This document shows, piece by piece, positions 20,489 to 30,693 of a DNA stretch of 33,960 nt (positions are counted from its first letter, which is position 1; each line of letters opens with the position of its first letter). This DNA comes from Gnetum montanum (lineage: Eukaryota > Streptophyta > Gnetopsida > Gnetales > Gnetaceae). The notes below the pieces were generated by a model. The model did not search any database and was not told where the DNA came from. It worked only from the letters and a program-made list of their open reading frames with translations. The position numbers were made by a program, and so were the translations under genes. Location of the stretch: positions 256,338 to 290,297 of the forward strand of contig MNCI01022324.1 of NCBI GenBank assembly GCA_015680685.1, written 5' to 3'.

Positions 20489-21756
20489 AATGAAAACTTG
20501 TCCTCGAGTTCCTTACAATAATATCGAAAAGATATGGAATTATTGAGGGGAATGGAACTAATGGGATGACATGTGAACGAATCATCATTACAAGACTTGA
20601 AAAAACTGGTGTTCATAACAACAAGGGTGAACACCTTATTACAATAACATCAAGCCTTAGTTGGCAGCTAAGAAAGAAAGAGAGAGAGAGAAAGAAGTGT
20701 TGCTACTGCCAACACCAAGATTACGCCTTCCATTGTCCGTTGGTAAGCGCTTCATCGATCTTGCTCCTTGCATAGCTACTTCCAATGTGGTTCCATTCCA
20801 CGTGTTTGCTCTAAATCCAATCTATTGTTGTATGATCACCATCTGCACACACAGCACAATCCTATATTAGCAAGGGTAAATGAATCATCATGTAATTAAT
20901 ACCTTGCTTTGGTGTAAGTTCATTGGCTAGGTTGTGGTATGGCTAATATGAATCTGGGGATATATTAATGATGACTACCAAAGGTGTAGGGGTTAGGAAG
21001 AAAATAAAAAAATTTGGGGCTAGGAGAAAATCAAAAAAATCAAGCCCCGTACCCCCATGACTAATCACAAACCTCCGGTAGCATTAGAATGGAGAAAGAA
21101 AAGGAGTAAGAAAGATAGATAAAAAAGGACAACTATGGCATCGAGGAAATGGATGTCAAGATGGAAATGAACAAAATAAAATTAATTGCAAACTGTTAAG
21201 AGAAAGAATTTAACTAATGCCCCAAATAGGGATGTTAGTGGATCCTCCCCAAAGCAGGCTCATGCCCTTAATGCCCTAACAAACCCACATTCAAATAGTC
21301 CGTAGGCTCCAGAAATGTTATTTGGAACAAGAGTGAAAGTCATAACCGTAAGCATTTACCAAAAAGAAAACAATGCATCAACCAAAATATATACGCTAAT
21401 GATACAACTGGAAATGAGGTGAACAATGGAGAGAAGGATGGAGAGAAGAGAATGGAATAGAATCCCAAGAACAAGGTGGTGTACAGCCTCTTGTGTGTTG
21501 CATGATTAATGTGACTTAGCAAATCCCATTCTAAGTCTGGCCTCAAACCAACCACATCCAGTGACTTCGCATCAATGCATTCAGCTAAACCATCCACTTG
21601 AATAACAACAATGCATCTCTAAAGAGCCACCACCATTCCGATGAAACAAAAGAGGGAATGGGAAGCGAGAAGGGCCTTAGTTAGAGGGAACACTTTTGGT
21701 TCCATAACCAGTGCTTGTAGCCCAACGTTTATTTCATCTAAGGGGTGTGCTTTGAA

Positions 21757-21820
21757 TTCTCACTTTTCTTTTCTTTTTCTTCTTTCTTTTTTTTATGTTT
21801 TGTGTTTTTATGCGTGAGAA
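21757..21820. repeat. Conserved post-pol inverted repeat (Element I)
   Basis: TTCTCAC (21757-21763) and GTGAGAA (21814-21820) around a pyrimidine-rich loop. Confidence 0.7.
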
Positions 21821-22289
21821 CCACACCATGCAAAGACTTGATTATTTTTATTATCTCAGCTTCCAATAATTGGGTAACATCAGAATGGCAAGAAAACTCA
21901 AGAAGAAAACATCCAAGCACCCAAAAGAATAACCAATACAAAAGCATCAAGTTCCCTTGAAGTCACATCCTTTTCAATCCTTGAGTCCTTCCTTAGTTTG
22001 AAAAATGTCCAGTGACCAATTCGTTTAAGTTCTTATTAGAAGGGGACTGTACATTTCCAAGCCGAGAGAGACCATAGAAACTAGTGGATGGATAGATGAA
22101 GTGGTCTCATTACCTACCATATCAAAAGAAACATACCTTAGTATCAACATTGTGACTTAAAGGTAAAAACCAAACATTAGCAATCAATATGAAAACAGCT
22201 CATACCATCATTCCGAACACTTATTGGGTGACAAACTTACAGGGTGGATCACACACACATACACAAAAAATGGAAAAAGTATAATGATG

Positions 22290-22410
22290 TTGTAAAACAA
22301 AAACAAGAAAAATTAAAGAAATTTGTAAAACAAAAATTATAAAATTTAAAGAAATTTGTAAAACAAAAATGTGTAAGACAAAAACACTGTAAACAAAAAA
22401 CATGTAAAAA
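22290..22410. repeat. A-rich minisatellite-like tract
   Basis: AAATTTGTAAAACAAAAAT occurs twice (near 22320 and 22353) within a run of related TGTAAAACAAAAAC-like pieces. Counterparts are at 5380-5450 and 30530-30650. Confidence 0.6.
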
Positions 22411-22458
22411 AAATTGAAAAAGAACTGAGGGCCCCATATGATTAGCATAGGTGGCCAT

Positions 22459-22738
22459 CTCCCCCATGATTGAGTTGTAAGGGAGAGATTTGAAATAATG
22501 AGCGCCTATTTGAATTTCTTAAAAGTGTCCAACTTCTCCCAATTGATGGTCTTAGATTAAGGGATGGAAGTTGGTGACACTCATATTCCAATGTGTCTAT
22601 GCCTTCGTTGTTGGCATGACTGGTCTCCTTAGTTCGTTCCATGCATATTTGTCTGCTCCTTCTAGTAGCTGTCAACCATGGGGTATCTACTACTGGTTGT
22701 GTGGTTGCTACATATAGGCATCTTTGTTTCAAAGTTTC
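22459..22738 (-). pseudogene. Fused pol stub of Element I (integrase tail joined to pre-RT)
   Basis: Minus-strand 22503-22459 is the last part of pol (QLNHGGDGHLC then stop), homologous to 5522-5479. From 22504 upward the sequence matches the pre-RT region of Element A (8385-8640: CCAACTTCTCCCAATTGATGG against CCAACTTCCTCCAATTGAT). The junction shares only the bases GC, so this looks like a simple internal deletion of about 2.9 kb. No RT, RNase H or integrase active site remains. The high-coordinate side runs into the N gap. Confidence 0.78.
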
Positions 22739-23364
22739 NNNNNNNNNNNNNNNNNNNNNNNNNNNNNNNNNNNNNNNNNNNNNNNNNNNNNNNNNNNNNN
22801 NNNNNNNNNNNNNNNNNNNNNNNNNNNNNNNNNNNNNNNNNNNNNNNNNNNNNNNNNNNNNNNNNNNNNNNNNNNNNNNNNNNNNNNNNNNNNNNNNNNN
22901 NNNNNNNNNNNNNNNNNNNNNNNNNNNNNNNNNNNNNNNNNNNNNNNNNNNNNNNNNNNNNNNNNNNNNNNNNNNNNNNNNNNNNNNNNNNNNNNNNNNN
23001 NNNNNNNNNNNNNNNNNNNNNNNNNNNNNNNNNNNNNNNNNNNNNNNNNNNNNNNNNNNNNNNNNNNNNNNNNNNNNNNNNNNNNNNNNNNNNNNNNNNN
23101 NNNNNNNNNNNNNNNNNNNNNNNNNNNNNNNNNNNNNNNNNNNNNNNNNNNNNNNNNNNNNNNNNNNNNNNNNNNNNNNNNNNNNNNNNNNNNNNNNNNN
23201 NNNNNNNNNNNNNNNNNNNNNNNNNNNNNNNNNNNNNNNNNNNNNNNNNNNNNNNNNNNNNNNNNNNNNNNNNNNNNNNNNNNNNNNNNNNNNNNNNNNN
23301 NNNNNNNNNNNNNNNNNNNNNNNNNNNNNNNNNNNNNNNNNNNNNNNNNNNNNNNNNNNNNNNN
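22739..23364. other. Assembly gap (626 N)
   Basis: Unknown bases. By comparison with Element A (about 8615-9478) the gap should hold the protease and the protease-gag linker, if present at all. Its true length is unknown. Confidence 0.99.
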
Positions 23365-25303
23365 GGAGGAGAAGGAGTCCTTCTAAAGTACTCCCAAACT
23401 TGGTAGTGACGGTGGGAAGTTGAGTGACTCATAGAGTCACTTAGAAAAATCTGCTGCTACACATAATATCCATAAGGGTCAAGCTACAGGTAAGGGTATT
23501 GATGTTTCGACAATGGCATCCCCCATGACTATGGGTATTTCCATTGTTGATGTTGTCTGATGGGCTGTGGTGGAGTTCCACTTGGATAATACGTTAAGGG
23601 TTGGTAGAACTGCCTTGGATTACCTTGTGGATAAGGTAACCTTCGAGGTGTTTGATGTTGGTTGAGTCTTGGATTAAGCACATACACCCCAGACTCCTGT
23701 AGATGTGAGATAATTGGAAAACATCCCTTAGGATGGTCATAGTGGCAAATCTCACATCCACCGTCATCGTCTGTGTCAGAGTCCATAGCCACATTGGAGT
23801 TAGTGACTTTCCCCTTACCCTTGTTATGTGCAGGGCCTAAATCTCTCTACTTTTTCTTACCTTTGTCACTACTTTGTTCTACCTCAGACTCTTCTACAAT
23901 TTTTAAGATAGTTTTAATTTTAGAGTCTAAGGAACTCCATACATCGTCTACCTTAGCCGCTATTTCCATTGTTAACTTTTGAAGTGGCAAGGTCTTTCTG
24001 TTCACCAACTCTTCGATTGGTAACTCATCCTCTTCATCGCAAAACTTCACTCCCTTCTTCCGAAGAGAGGGATCATGGTTGTACTCTTCCGTACTTCCCC
24101 TTTTTCATAGCTCACCTTCTTCTTTTGCTACTTGTTCCAACAAGCTATGTACTTCATGGGCTCTAAGTTGTGAGAGTCTCCCTTGGGCATAAGTTCCAAG
24201 GGTTCTTCTAGTTTCATGCCTTAGCCCATCCACGATGTGATGAAGTTGATCCCGCTGAGCGTACCCATGGCCTAGCCAACGATGTAACAATGTGTAGTAG
24301 TGAGCCATGGTAGCATCCAAGGGTTCATGAGTACCTTCCTTCCAACCTTGGATCTTCTTACGCAAATTAAACACTCTGGAGTACATTTGATACTTTTCGT
24401 TGAACAATTCTAGCATCGTACTCCACCTCCTGATGGTTTCTGGTTCTAAAGACCTATACCAACTCTCTGCTTCTTTGGTGAGTGTCCTTGGGAACAACTT
24501 TAGTTTTCACCACTCATTTTCTATATTCTTCAAGGCACAGGCATTGTGGAATGCTTGTAAATGATTTTGCAGATCTGCGTTGTATCCCACTTCAAATTGT
24601 GGGATATTGTTCATGTCTAAACGTTTGATCCGACTATCTTTTAAATGCCTTGTGGGAATCCTAACTGCCTCCATTATGTCAAGCATACTTTGGGTTACAA
24701 GTAGGGGCTCATCATGATCATCTCTTTCATGACGCTTGTGATGTCTACATTGTTCCCTACTCTCCCTACGTCCGTGCCCTTGTCCTCTCTCTCGACCTTC
24801 CCATCGAGGTCTCTCATTTTTTCTACCTTTATCCTCTCTGTTATGTCCATGATGGCTACACCTAGATGTGGAAGGAGAGGGTGAGTGATGTGAAGAAGGG
24901 GAAGAAGAAGGGGAACCATTACAATGATGATGTTTCTTACCTTCTCTTCGGTTGCTACGGCCCCGATCGTGGTGACAATCTGAGTGCCCATCCTTAGCAT
25001 GAGTGGTCGTTCCCTCTGTGAACAGTTGGTGTTCATGGGCATCAGAACCATTGTTATGTATCGTTCATCGTAGGTTCTAATACCCAACCTCCTCATCATC
25101 GTTAGGAGGGGCAACATCATTTACTAAAGAACCTATTATAAGGGGTTCCTCATCTCCTATTTCGCTAAGGACGTGCGGACCTTTGCCCTTCAAAAGTGTA
25201 TGTTGACTCTCCTTCCTTGAGTCTCTCATACGTTGTGCTCTTTGGGATGATAATCCCTCATATCAGAGTCTTCCAAAATGTATTCAGCATATAATTCAGT
25301 CAT
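23365..25303 (-). pseudogene. gag: gag of Element I (nearly complete, few stops)
   Basis: This is the best preserved gag in the window. From a likely ATG at 25301-25303 it runs through a short acidic N-terminus and an Arg/Ser/His-rich domain (about 25060-24720). A conserved lead-in follows (QSMLDIMEAVRIPTRHLKDS near 24680). The capsid core (24497-24105, 130 codons) carries SWYRSLEPETIRRWSTMLEL and HEPLDATMAHYYTLLHRWLGHG. A coiled segment (24050-23847: KLTMEIAAKVDDVWSSLDSK) is next. Then comes a zinc knuckle CEICHYDHPKGC near 23750, followed by a Pro/Gln-rich tail (GNPRQFYQPLTYYPSGTPPQ) that reaches the N gap. I see about three in-frame stops (for example between ENEW and KLKL at 24508, and after EEGEL) and a frameshift near the N-terminus. 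It is therefore a recent-looking pseudogene or an assembly of near-functional gag. Confidence 0.9.
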
Positions 25304-25710
25304 GCCAATCTGTGCCAAGGCTTGGAAAAGCATGCGAGAGACTGATCGATCTGGGGGTAACACAATGTTACCTTGCAAATCTCTCCATCACAACTATTCA
25401 TCTTGATGGAGGATAAAGGTAAAGTTTGGAATATACTCATCGAGATGAGTATAAACTATCTTGTATTGTTTAGGACTTGGTTGATTTTGGCTATGTGTTT
25501 TATATTGCTGACTGTCTCATGTATGGTATTGCCGACTATCTCATGTATGGTCTTTAGGTGGTGAGTTGCTCTTATGAGAAGAAGACATTTTTATCGGTGT
25601 GCTAATTCACTGTTATATAAATTTTTTATCTTGATTAACCCAAAGGTTCATTTAGGCTCACAACGATGTGAATGATATCCTTATGTTCTATTCAGCGCAC
25701 AAACACTTAG
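25304..25710 (-). other. Leader between PBS and gag, Element I
   Basis: A non-coding, presumed packaging leader. It contains a perfect inverted repeat at 25432-25453. GATGGAGGATAAAGGTAAA near 25414 is conserved with Element A. Confidence 0.7.
25432..25453. repeat. Perfect leader palindrome, Element I
   Basis: TATACTCATC (25432-25441) and GATGAGTATA (25444-25453) are exact reverse complements separated by GA. The imperfect counterpart in Element A is 11569-11588. Confidence 0.85.
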
Positions 25711-25728
25711 TCCCCAGCAATGGCGCCA
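25711..25728 (-). other. Primer-binding site (tRNA-Asp type), Element I
   Basis: Minus strand TGGCGCCATTGCTGGGGA. Only two transitions separate it from the tRNA-Asp complement, the best PBS in the window. Confidence 0.92.
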
Positions 25729-25729
25729 A

Positions 25730-26695
25730 TGATGAGTGGCAAGGTACACCTACACTCAACCATACGAAACTAGCGTAGCACACGCGATTCGGTCGAACTC
25801 TGCAGACTAAATGCCTACACACCCCATGAAATACTTGGGGTTAATCATTCGTTGTCTTCCTAGACTTACTTGTATTTGTCATGGTGTATGGTTAAGTAAG
25901 TCCAAGGTATATGATTTTTATATCTTTTATGTATTTTATGTCTTCTATGCTAAAGGGTGAAGGGCTGAGAAACTAGCTAACTCTAACTAATGACCTAAGT
26001 CTAAATTAACTAGCGTCAGCATCTGTTCCCACTTACCGTATACACCTAGAACTATGCAACCACGGCTACCAAATGCTAATCGTTCCTGGGATCACCACGC
26101 GTAACGCACGTGCTCGAAGAGGTTGTACTGAGGCACTTAACTAGCCTAAGCATAATGAGCATCCATTCCTTAACTAGCCGTACATATCCTTAAATGCTCG
26201 TAATCAAGTCATACTCGTTCCGCATTCTAGGAGTTGAGGGTGAGAGAATCTAATCGTGATGAGTAGCCGATTCCTTGATTAGCCGTACACATCCATAAAT
26301 GCTCGTAATCAATTTGTACTCATGTCACACTACTACGGGGTAATAAATAATAGGTAGTAAATAACATGTAATAAATAACAAGTAATAAATCCTATTCCAT
26401 GCACTGTAAGGTTTATCCACAAAGCTCGTCTTTATTACTGTACAAAACTTACGTTCAGGTACAATGTTGCTCGAATAAAGATCTGTTCACTTAGGGACTC
26501 CTACTGCGGGCACATGGAAAATATTCTATCTCTAGAGTGATCAATCTGCCAAAGTTTCCCTACTTCTAGCCTAGGATGGGAAATAAGGGGAGTGCCGCCT
26601 CTTATTTATAGATTTGGCGATGGACCGCGATATCGCGTATGCAACATCGCAAGGGACGACGCGATATCGTGGCTCATGCGAATCGCATCTCATCA
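25730..26695 (-). repeat. 5' LTR of Element I (LTR copy 6)
   Basis: 966 bp, TGATGAG to CTCATCA. The TATA box (minus) is at 26603-26610 and AATAAA at 26431-26436. The palindromic array has only three hexamers (26629, 26643, 26663) against six in its partner. Confidence 0.93.
26629..26668. repeat. Short GATATC array in U3, Element I 5' LTR
   Basis: GATATC, AACATC and GATATC at 26629, 26643 and 26663 (spacing 14 and 20), then directly the LTR end segment GGCTCATGCGAATC. Confidence 0.82.
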
Positions 26696-28590
26696 GCAGG
26701 CAATGATTTTGCATGGTCAATGCTTCATTTTCCTAGCACATCTAATTCAAGTTCTTTTTAATTAAGTGTGTTTTAGCTTCTACCATGAATTGTTTGAAGA
26801 TGGCCATTACTGCTTCCTCCTCAACCTTAAGAAATCATTCCTGAAGCTATTTGATAGCTTCATCTCTTATCGTTGTCGAGCTGAGGACTATTTGTTCTGC
26901 AAGTCGAGCATGAAGTTCAACAACCTCTATGACCAACCATTAATTTTTCTCTTGGGCCATTTCTAGTTGCCCCTCCAAAATGATTCATCTACCCCTTGCA
27001 TTCAGTAGCTCCAATTGGATTGTAGTGATGTTCTCCAAAAGATCAGACATATCCAAAGTCGATTGTTCAGTTCCTACCAGTCGTTCCAATAGTTGTTTGT
27101 GCTAGGCTACATTTAATTTTCTACTGACCATGCCTTCAGATGTTTGCACATCTTAGAGTGCATATACATCTGGTATAGATGCTATAGGTGCATTCAATGC
27201 TTTAACTACATAGTTAGCAACCACTTCTACCGCTATCTCCTACCCTTAGTGCTGCATCACCAAGATAGTTGCCTCTTCACCTTCCTCCAACCTCACTGAC
27301 AAAGTGGCAGCATTCCCAAATATCTTTGGGAATAGATGATGTGTCGCTAATGACACCATCACCTCTCAAGTGCTGGGATATGACATCAAAAGTAGCTACA
27401 TTCTTTGGATAGAGAAAATGAAACCACCCCCTCTCCATCTAGGTAACTACTTGAGCCATCTCATTAAGGTGACTCATTGATGGCCAATACATAGATGGAT
27501 CCACCCCACTCATTACTACTTGCTACTCTTGTTCACTTAAGAGCCACTCTTGGATTTGTCGCAAATGCTTAAGGACTACGTGGGACTGTGGTGTTGTCTC
27601 TTGAGTGGGTGGTGGTGGTGGCAGCTCCTCTTCTTGAATGGTTGTTGGCATTTTTTCTTTCATGATTTCTGCCCATGTGGCCAAGGGAGCATGCCTGAGA
27701 GTGTTATTTGAATAGCAAACAATACTTGCCCTCTTGAAAATTTTTCTAATAAGGCACAAAAAGGGTAGGATCTTCCTTCCACGTTCGTTCTCCTTGAAAC
27801 TCTTCTCAATCTCCAAATAAATTAGCTATGGATGTTAACATGAAATTTCCTACTTAGAGTAGCACATGCCCAAGAAGAGAAAGTAGTCACCTTGCTTGAC
27901 CTCATCATTGGATTGAGGTGATAGGCTACAATCTTAAAATAAATCTGCTTTGCCCTTGTGACTACACCATACTCCTTACAGTCCACCCCGTAGCATCACT
28001 AGGTCCACTCTCTTTTTGCCTCTGGATTACCTTTTATTGATATCTCTGCAAACTATGTTCCAATATCTGGCAACCCCAATGCCTCTACGATGGCCTCCAC
28101 TGAGTAGGACACTTGAATGTCCTTAATTTTTACAACGAACCCTAGCCTTTGGCTATTCCAAAAGAGATAGGTCTTTCCCATGTACCACTCCCCACTAGTT
28201 GTGATGCTTGGCCCATATGGAAGAGGTTTGCAATTGTGTTTTGGCATCCTCTGGGGCTTTTTCCAAAAATGGCCTGAATTTTATCTCTTGAAGAACTGAT
28301 CTTTGGATCTCTCAAGACTTGATGATGTCTAGGCAAGCTTAAGTTAGAGTGACCTCAAGCCGTGGCATAGGTCCAAGCACTTCTCCTTGTTGAGATTATT
28401 CTGTAGGCACTTCTTCTTCTAGAATCTATCAAATAGATTCCACTTCAAGCTCCTCATGAAGAGGTCTTATTACATGGGTCAACTCTTATTATTCTTGGCC
28501 TTATTGTTGTTGGTCCCTTCCAGATTTGGATCATTTCTCCCATGGTTGTGAGGGTTCTCCTTCCTGTGAACACTTTTGTTTGGGTGCCAT
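26696..28590 (-). pseudogene. ORF3 of Element II, N-terminal half (plant transposon-protein-like domain)
   Basis: The frame begins at the ATG 28588-28590 (MAPKQKCSQEGEPSQPWEK), right where Elements A and I keep only a remnant ATG. After a broken stretch it contains GKTYLFWNSQRLGFVVKIKD, then SVEAIVEALGLPDIG (28247-28053). A region with TRAKQIYFKIVAYHLNP and TFSSWACATLSRKFHVNIHS follows at about 27950-27840. The frame 27816-27523 (EIEKSFKENERGRKILPFLC and CLIRKIFKRASIVCYSN) comes next, then a PPPPPTQET proline run. This order (a surface motif with a GLP turn, a short helical block, then PxLI-type core) resembles the 'putative plant transposon protein' domain found in plant retroelement ORFs. 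That is my inference from memory of the family. A Lys/Glu-rich, probably coiled-coil part leads up to the Element I insertion. There are multiple stops. It is not an RT, integrase or gag of the types seen elsewhere here. Confidence 0.6.
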
Positions 28591-28919
28591 CTATAATCAC
28601 AATAAAACCATGGATCAACAATCATTATGTAACCTTAAAACAATTAGGATACCTTAACTCTTGAGGATTGTTACACTTAGCTAAGTTGTGATTATGGCTA
28701 ATTTAATTAACTTAATTTTTATTTCTATTTATGCTTTATTATTGATAAATCATCTTGGAGATTGTTGGAAGGCTTAACTTGGAAAAAATTGATGTTTTAT
28801 GTATGATTAAGGTTACCAACACTTGGGGGAGTTACAAAAAAATTTCAAAAATTACATTGAAAACCTTAAGGCTTGTAGCCCCCACAATAAAGATCTTACC
28901 TTTGATAAGTGCAAGATCA

Positions 28920-29160
28920 AAAAACGAAGTGATTTGCATAAATGGTTTGAAAGTTATGGACTCTGGAAATTTTTGGGCTCTAAAAACTTGCAAAAATTCT
29001 CTGTGTTATGAAAAAATTGCAAAAAATCCCAAAGTGTCTAGTGGTATATATAGTATTTTTGTATTGTGTCAATGAGGCCTCGTCGATATGGTCAACTACA
29101 TCGATGAGGCCTTGTCGATGCAATAGTTGACCATCGTTGACTTTGGTCAAACTTTCAAGA
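28920..29160 (-). repeat. LTR-like U3 fragment with palindromic units
   Basis: TCAATGAGGCCTCGTCGATA at 29069 and a related unit at 29101-29120 repeat the module seen in the Element II LTR at 18170-18223. As in that LTR, a TATA-like sequence (TATATATAG region, 29044-29053) lies on the same side of the array. TG/CA ends, a PBS and a poly(A) stem are missing. It may be a truncated LTR of a sister element captured in the post-pol block, or a genuine part of Element II. Confidence 0.4.
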
Positions 29161-29925
29161 TACAAGGATCTCTTGATGACATTGGGATCAAATGCAAGCT
29201 TAGAAGACCTAGAATAGTATAAAATCATGAGAAGAGGGCATTGAAGTTCATAAATTCGAAAAAATGAAGAAAAATTGATTTAATGGATGAATGCAATGAA
29301 AAATTAAGGAGTACTGAGTGGTTTACACAATGGAAAATACAAAACATAAGATTGTAGCGATGTCAAAGGTAAGGAACCTTAACTAATCAAGCTAAAAGCT
29401 ATGTAAGTGGATCCTCCCCATAGCAAGCTCATGCCCTTTTTGCCCTTGCATAACCTCAACTAAGGAGTCCATGGGCCCCATAGTCGATTTAATGTTCATG
29501 ACAAGTTAAGGACCCATCCAAAAGAATACACTTAAGAATCCCAACACATCAGACTAAGACATAGAGCATAACATAAAACCCGGTAGTGAGGTGAGTTATG
29601 GTAGCATGGATGGATGATAGAGAAGGTAGAATGGAGTTCCAAATTGAGGTCATAAGAAGTCCCTTGTAGAATTGTGGTTAAAATAATCCAAGAAGTTCCA
29701 TCCTCAATCTAGACCAAATCCATCCACTTTCAGTGACTTTGCATCACCACTCTAAGACCAATCCATCCACTCAAGACACAAGAGTGTCCTCGCAAGACAA
29801 CCACCATTCCACAAAGAGTAGAGAGAAGTAGGAAGTGAGAGAGAGAGAGGGCCTTAGAGGGGACCTTCAAGCATAGATGTATGTCTTTGGAGTCCCATAA
29901 CTAGTTCTTGTAGCCCTTTTATTTG

Positions 29926-30087
29926 TCCAAGGGATATGCTTTAAATTCCCATTGTTTTTTTCTTTTCTTTTTTCTAAAATGAGAACCACACCATGTGAGG
30001 ACTTATTCCTATCGAAGGGGTATGCTTTGAATTCTCATCATTTTTATTTTGAATGATGGGAACCACACCATGCAACGACATTATTTG
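29926..30087. repeat. Tandem duplication including the post-pol hairpin
   Basis: Two adjacent copies of about 80-86 bp (29926-30007 and 30008-30087) each carry TATGCTTT-AATTC, an inverted repeat, and GAACCACACCATG. Elements A and I have one copy. The copies have diverged, so the duplication is not recent. Confidence 0.7.
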
Positions 30088-30693
30088 TCTTCCTATCATT
30101 GGATGGTATGGAACAGTAAGAAGTTTGCAAAAAACACTCAAGCAACAAGAAAAGTACAAAGAGTATTGAGTCCCCTTGATGTCACATCTTTACAAACCTT
30201 TGGATCCTTCCTAATTCCAAAGTTACCAAGGTTACTAATTGATTAAAAGTTTCCTTAATGAAAAAGGGACCTCAAATTCCTAGAACAAGGAACACTATAG
30301 AGTTATTTGGATGGGTGGATGACATGGACTCACTGCCTATTCCATGAAAAATAAACCATGTCAAAGTCATCAGACATAAGAATTTAAAAATAGAAACTAG
30401 ACATCGACAATCACACATTAGCATAAACCATCATTAGTAAACAATAGCAACAACATTGTGTCCTATGACAATAAAGAAGATTTATTAGCAAAAATGAGAA
30501 AATATTACACTTAATCAAAAGAAACATAAGAAACAAAATAAAGTAAAATATATAAGAAAGTGTAAAATAATTAAGAAAATTTAAATGTTCTAAAAATGGT
30601 ATAAAATTAGAAAAACTTGAAAATAAAAAATGTGAAAAACAAAAAGGGTAGAAAAACTAAGAGGCCATGGTAATGGTTAGCACAAATAACCAT

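Larger units (their letters stand above)
20489..22458 (-). other. Post-pol non-coding block of Element I
   Basis: Homologous in order to 3587-5478 and 28600-30693. The part where Element II carries ORF3 is cut down to about 360 bases (20489-20850), ending in the conserved CATCTGCACACACA. A short sense frame there (20850 downwards) opens at an ATG but is soon closed. Further landmarks are a second PPT-like sequence at 21050-21063, GGATCCTCCCCAAAGCAGGC near 21241, the hairpin at 21757-21820, and an A-rich tract with AAATTTGTAAAACAAAA repeats at 22290-22400. No gene is called. Confidence 0.7.
19463..26695 (-). mobile_element. Element I: nested, pol-deleted (gag-only) retrotransposon
   Basis: This is a minus-strand element of about 7.2 kb, including 626 N, inserted in ORF3 of Element II. 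It has both LTRs (19463-20474 and 25730-26695), PBS, leader, a well preserved gag, PPT and the post-pol block. Near 22503 the sequence jumps from the last bases of integrase to the region just upstream of RT. This removes the equivalent of Element A 5523-8384, that is all of integrase, RNase H and RT except the tip. Flanking pentamers are TTAGG and GCAGG, a 3 of 5 match, so a target duplication is only partly supported. Removing the element and one pentamer restores a continuous ORF3 frame. Protease, if present, would lie in the N gap. It could only have moved with enzymes supplied by a relative. Confidence 0.9.
28591..30693 (-). other. Post-pol non-coding block of Element II
   Basis: Co-linear with the blocks of Elements A and I. 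It has the ORF3 start context at 28580-28700, a PPT-like AGCCCCCACAATAA at 28877, GGATCCTCCCCATAGCAAGC near 29410, a CCACTTTCAGTGACTTTGCAT segment near 29715, the hairpin region (duplicated here, 29926-30087) and the A-rich tract (30530-30650). A stretch at about 28920-29160 has no counterpart and looks like part of an LTR (separate entry). No gene is called. Confidence 0.65.

Noticed and set aside
22641-23432. Long open frames of 220-260 codons on both strands
   Set aside because: They consist almost entirely of N (22739-23364) and are an artefact of the gap.
24695-25120. 141-codon minus-strand frame
   Set aside because: It is an out-of-frame reading of the Arg/Ser/His-rich part of gag; the true frame is the neighbouring one, shown by homology to Element A and continuity with the capsid core.
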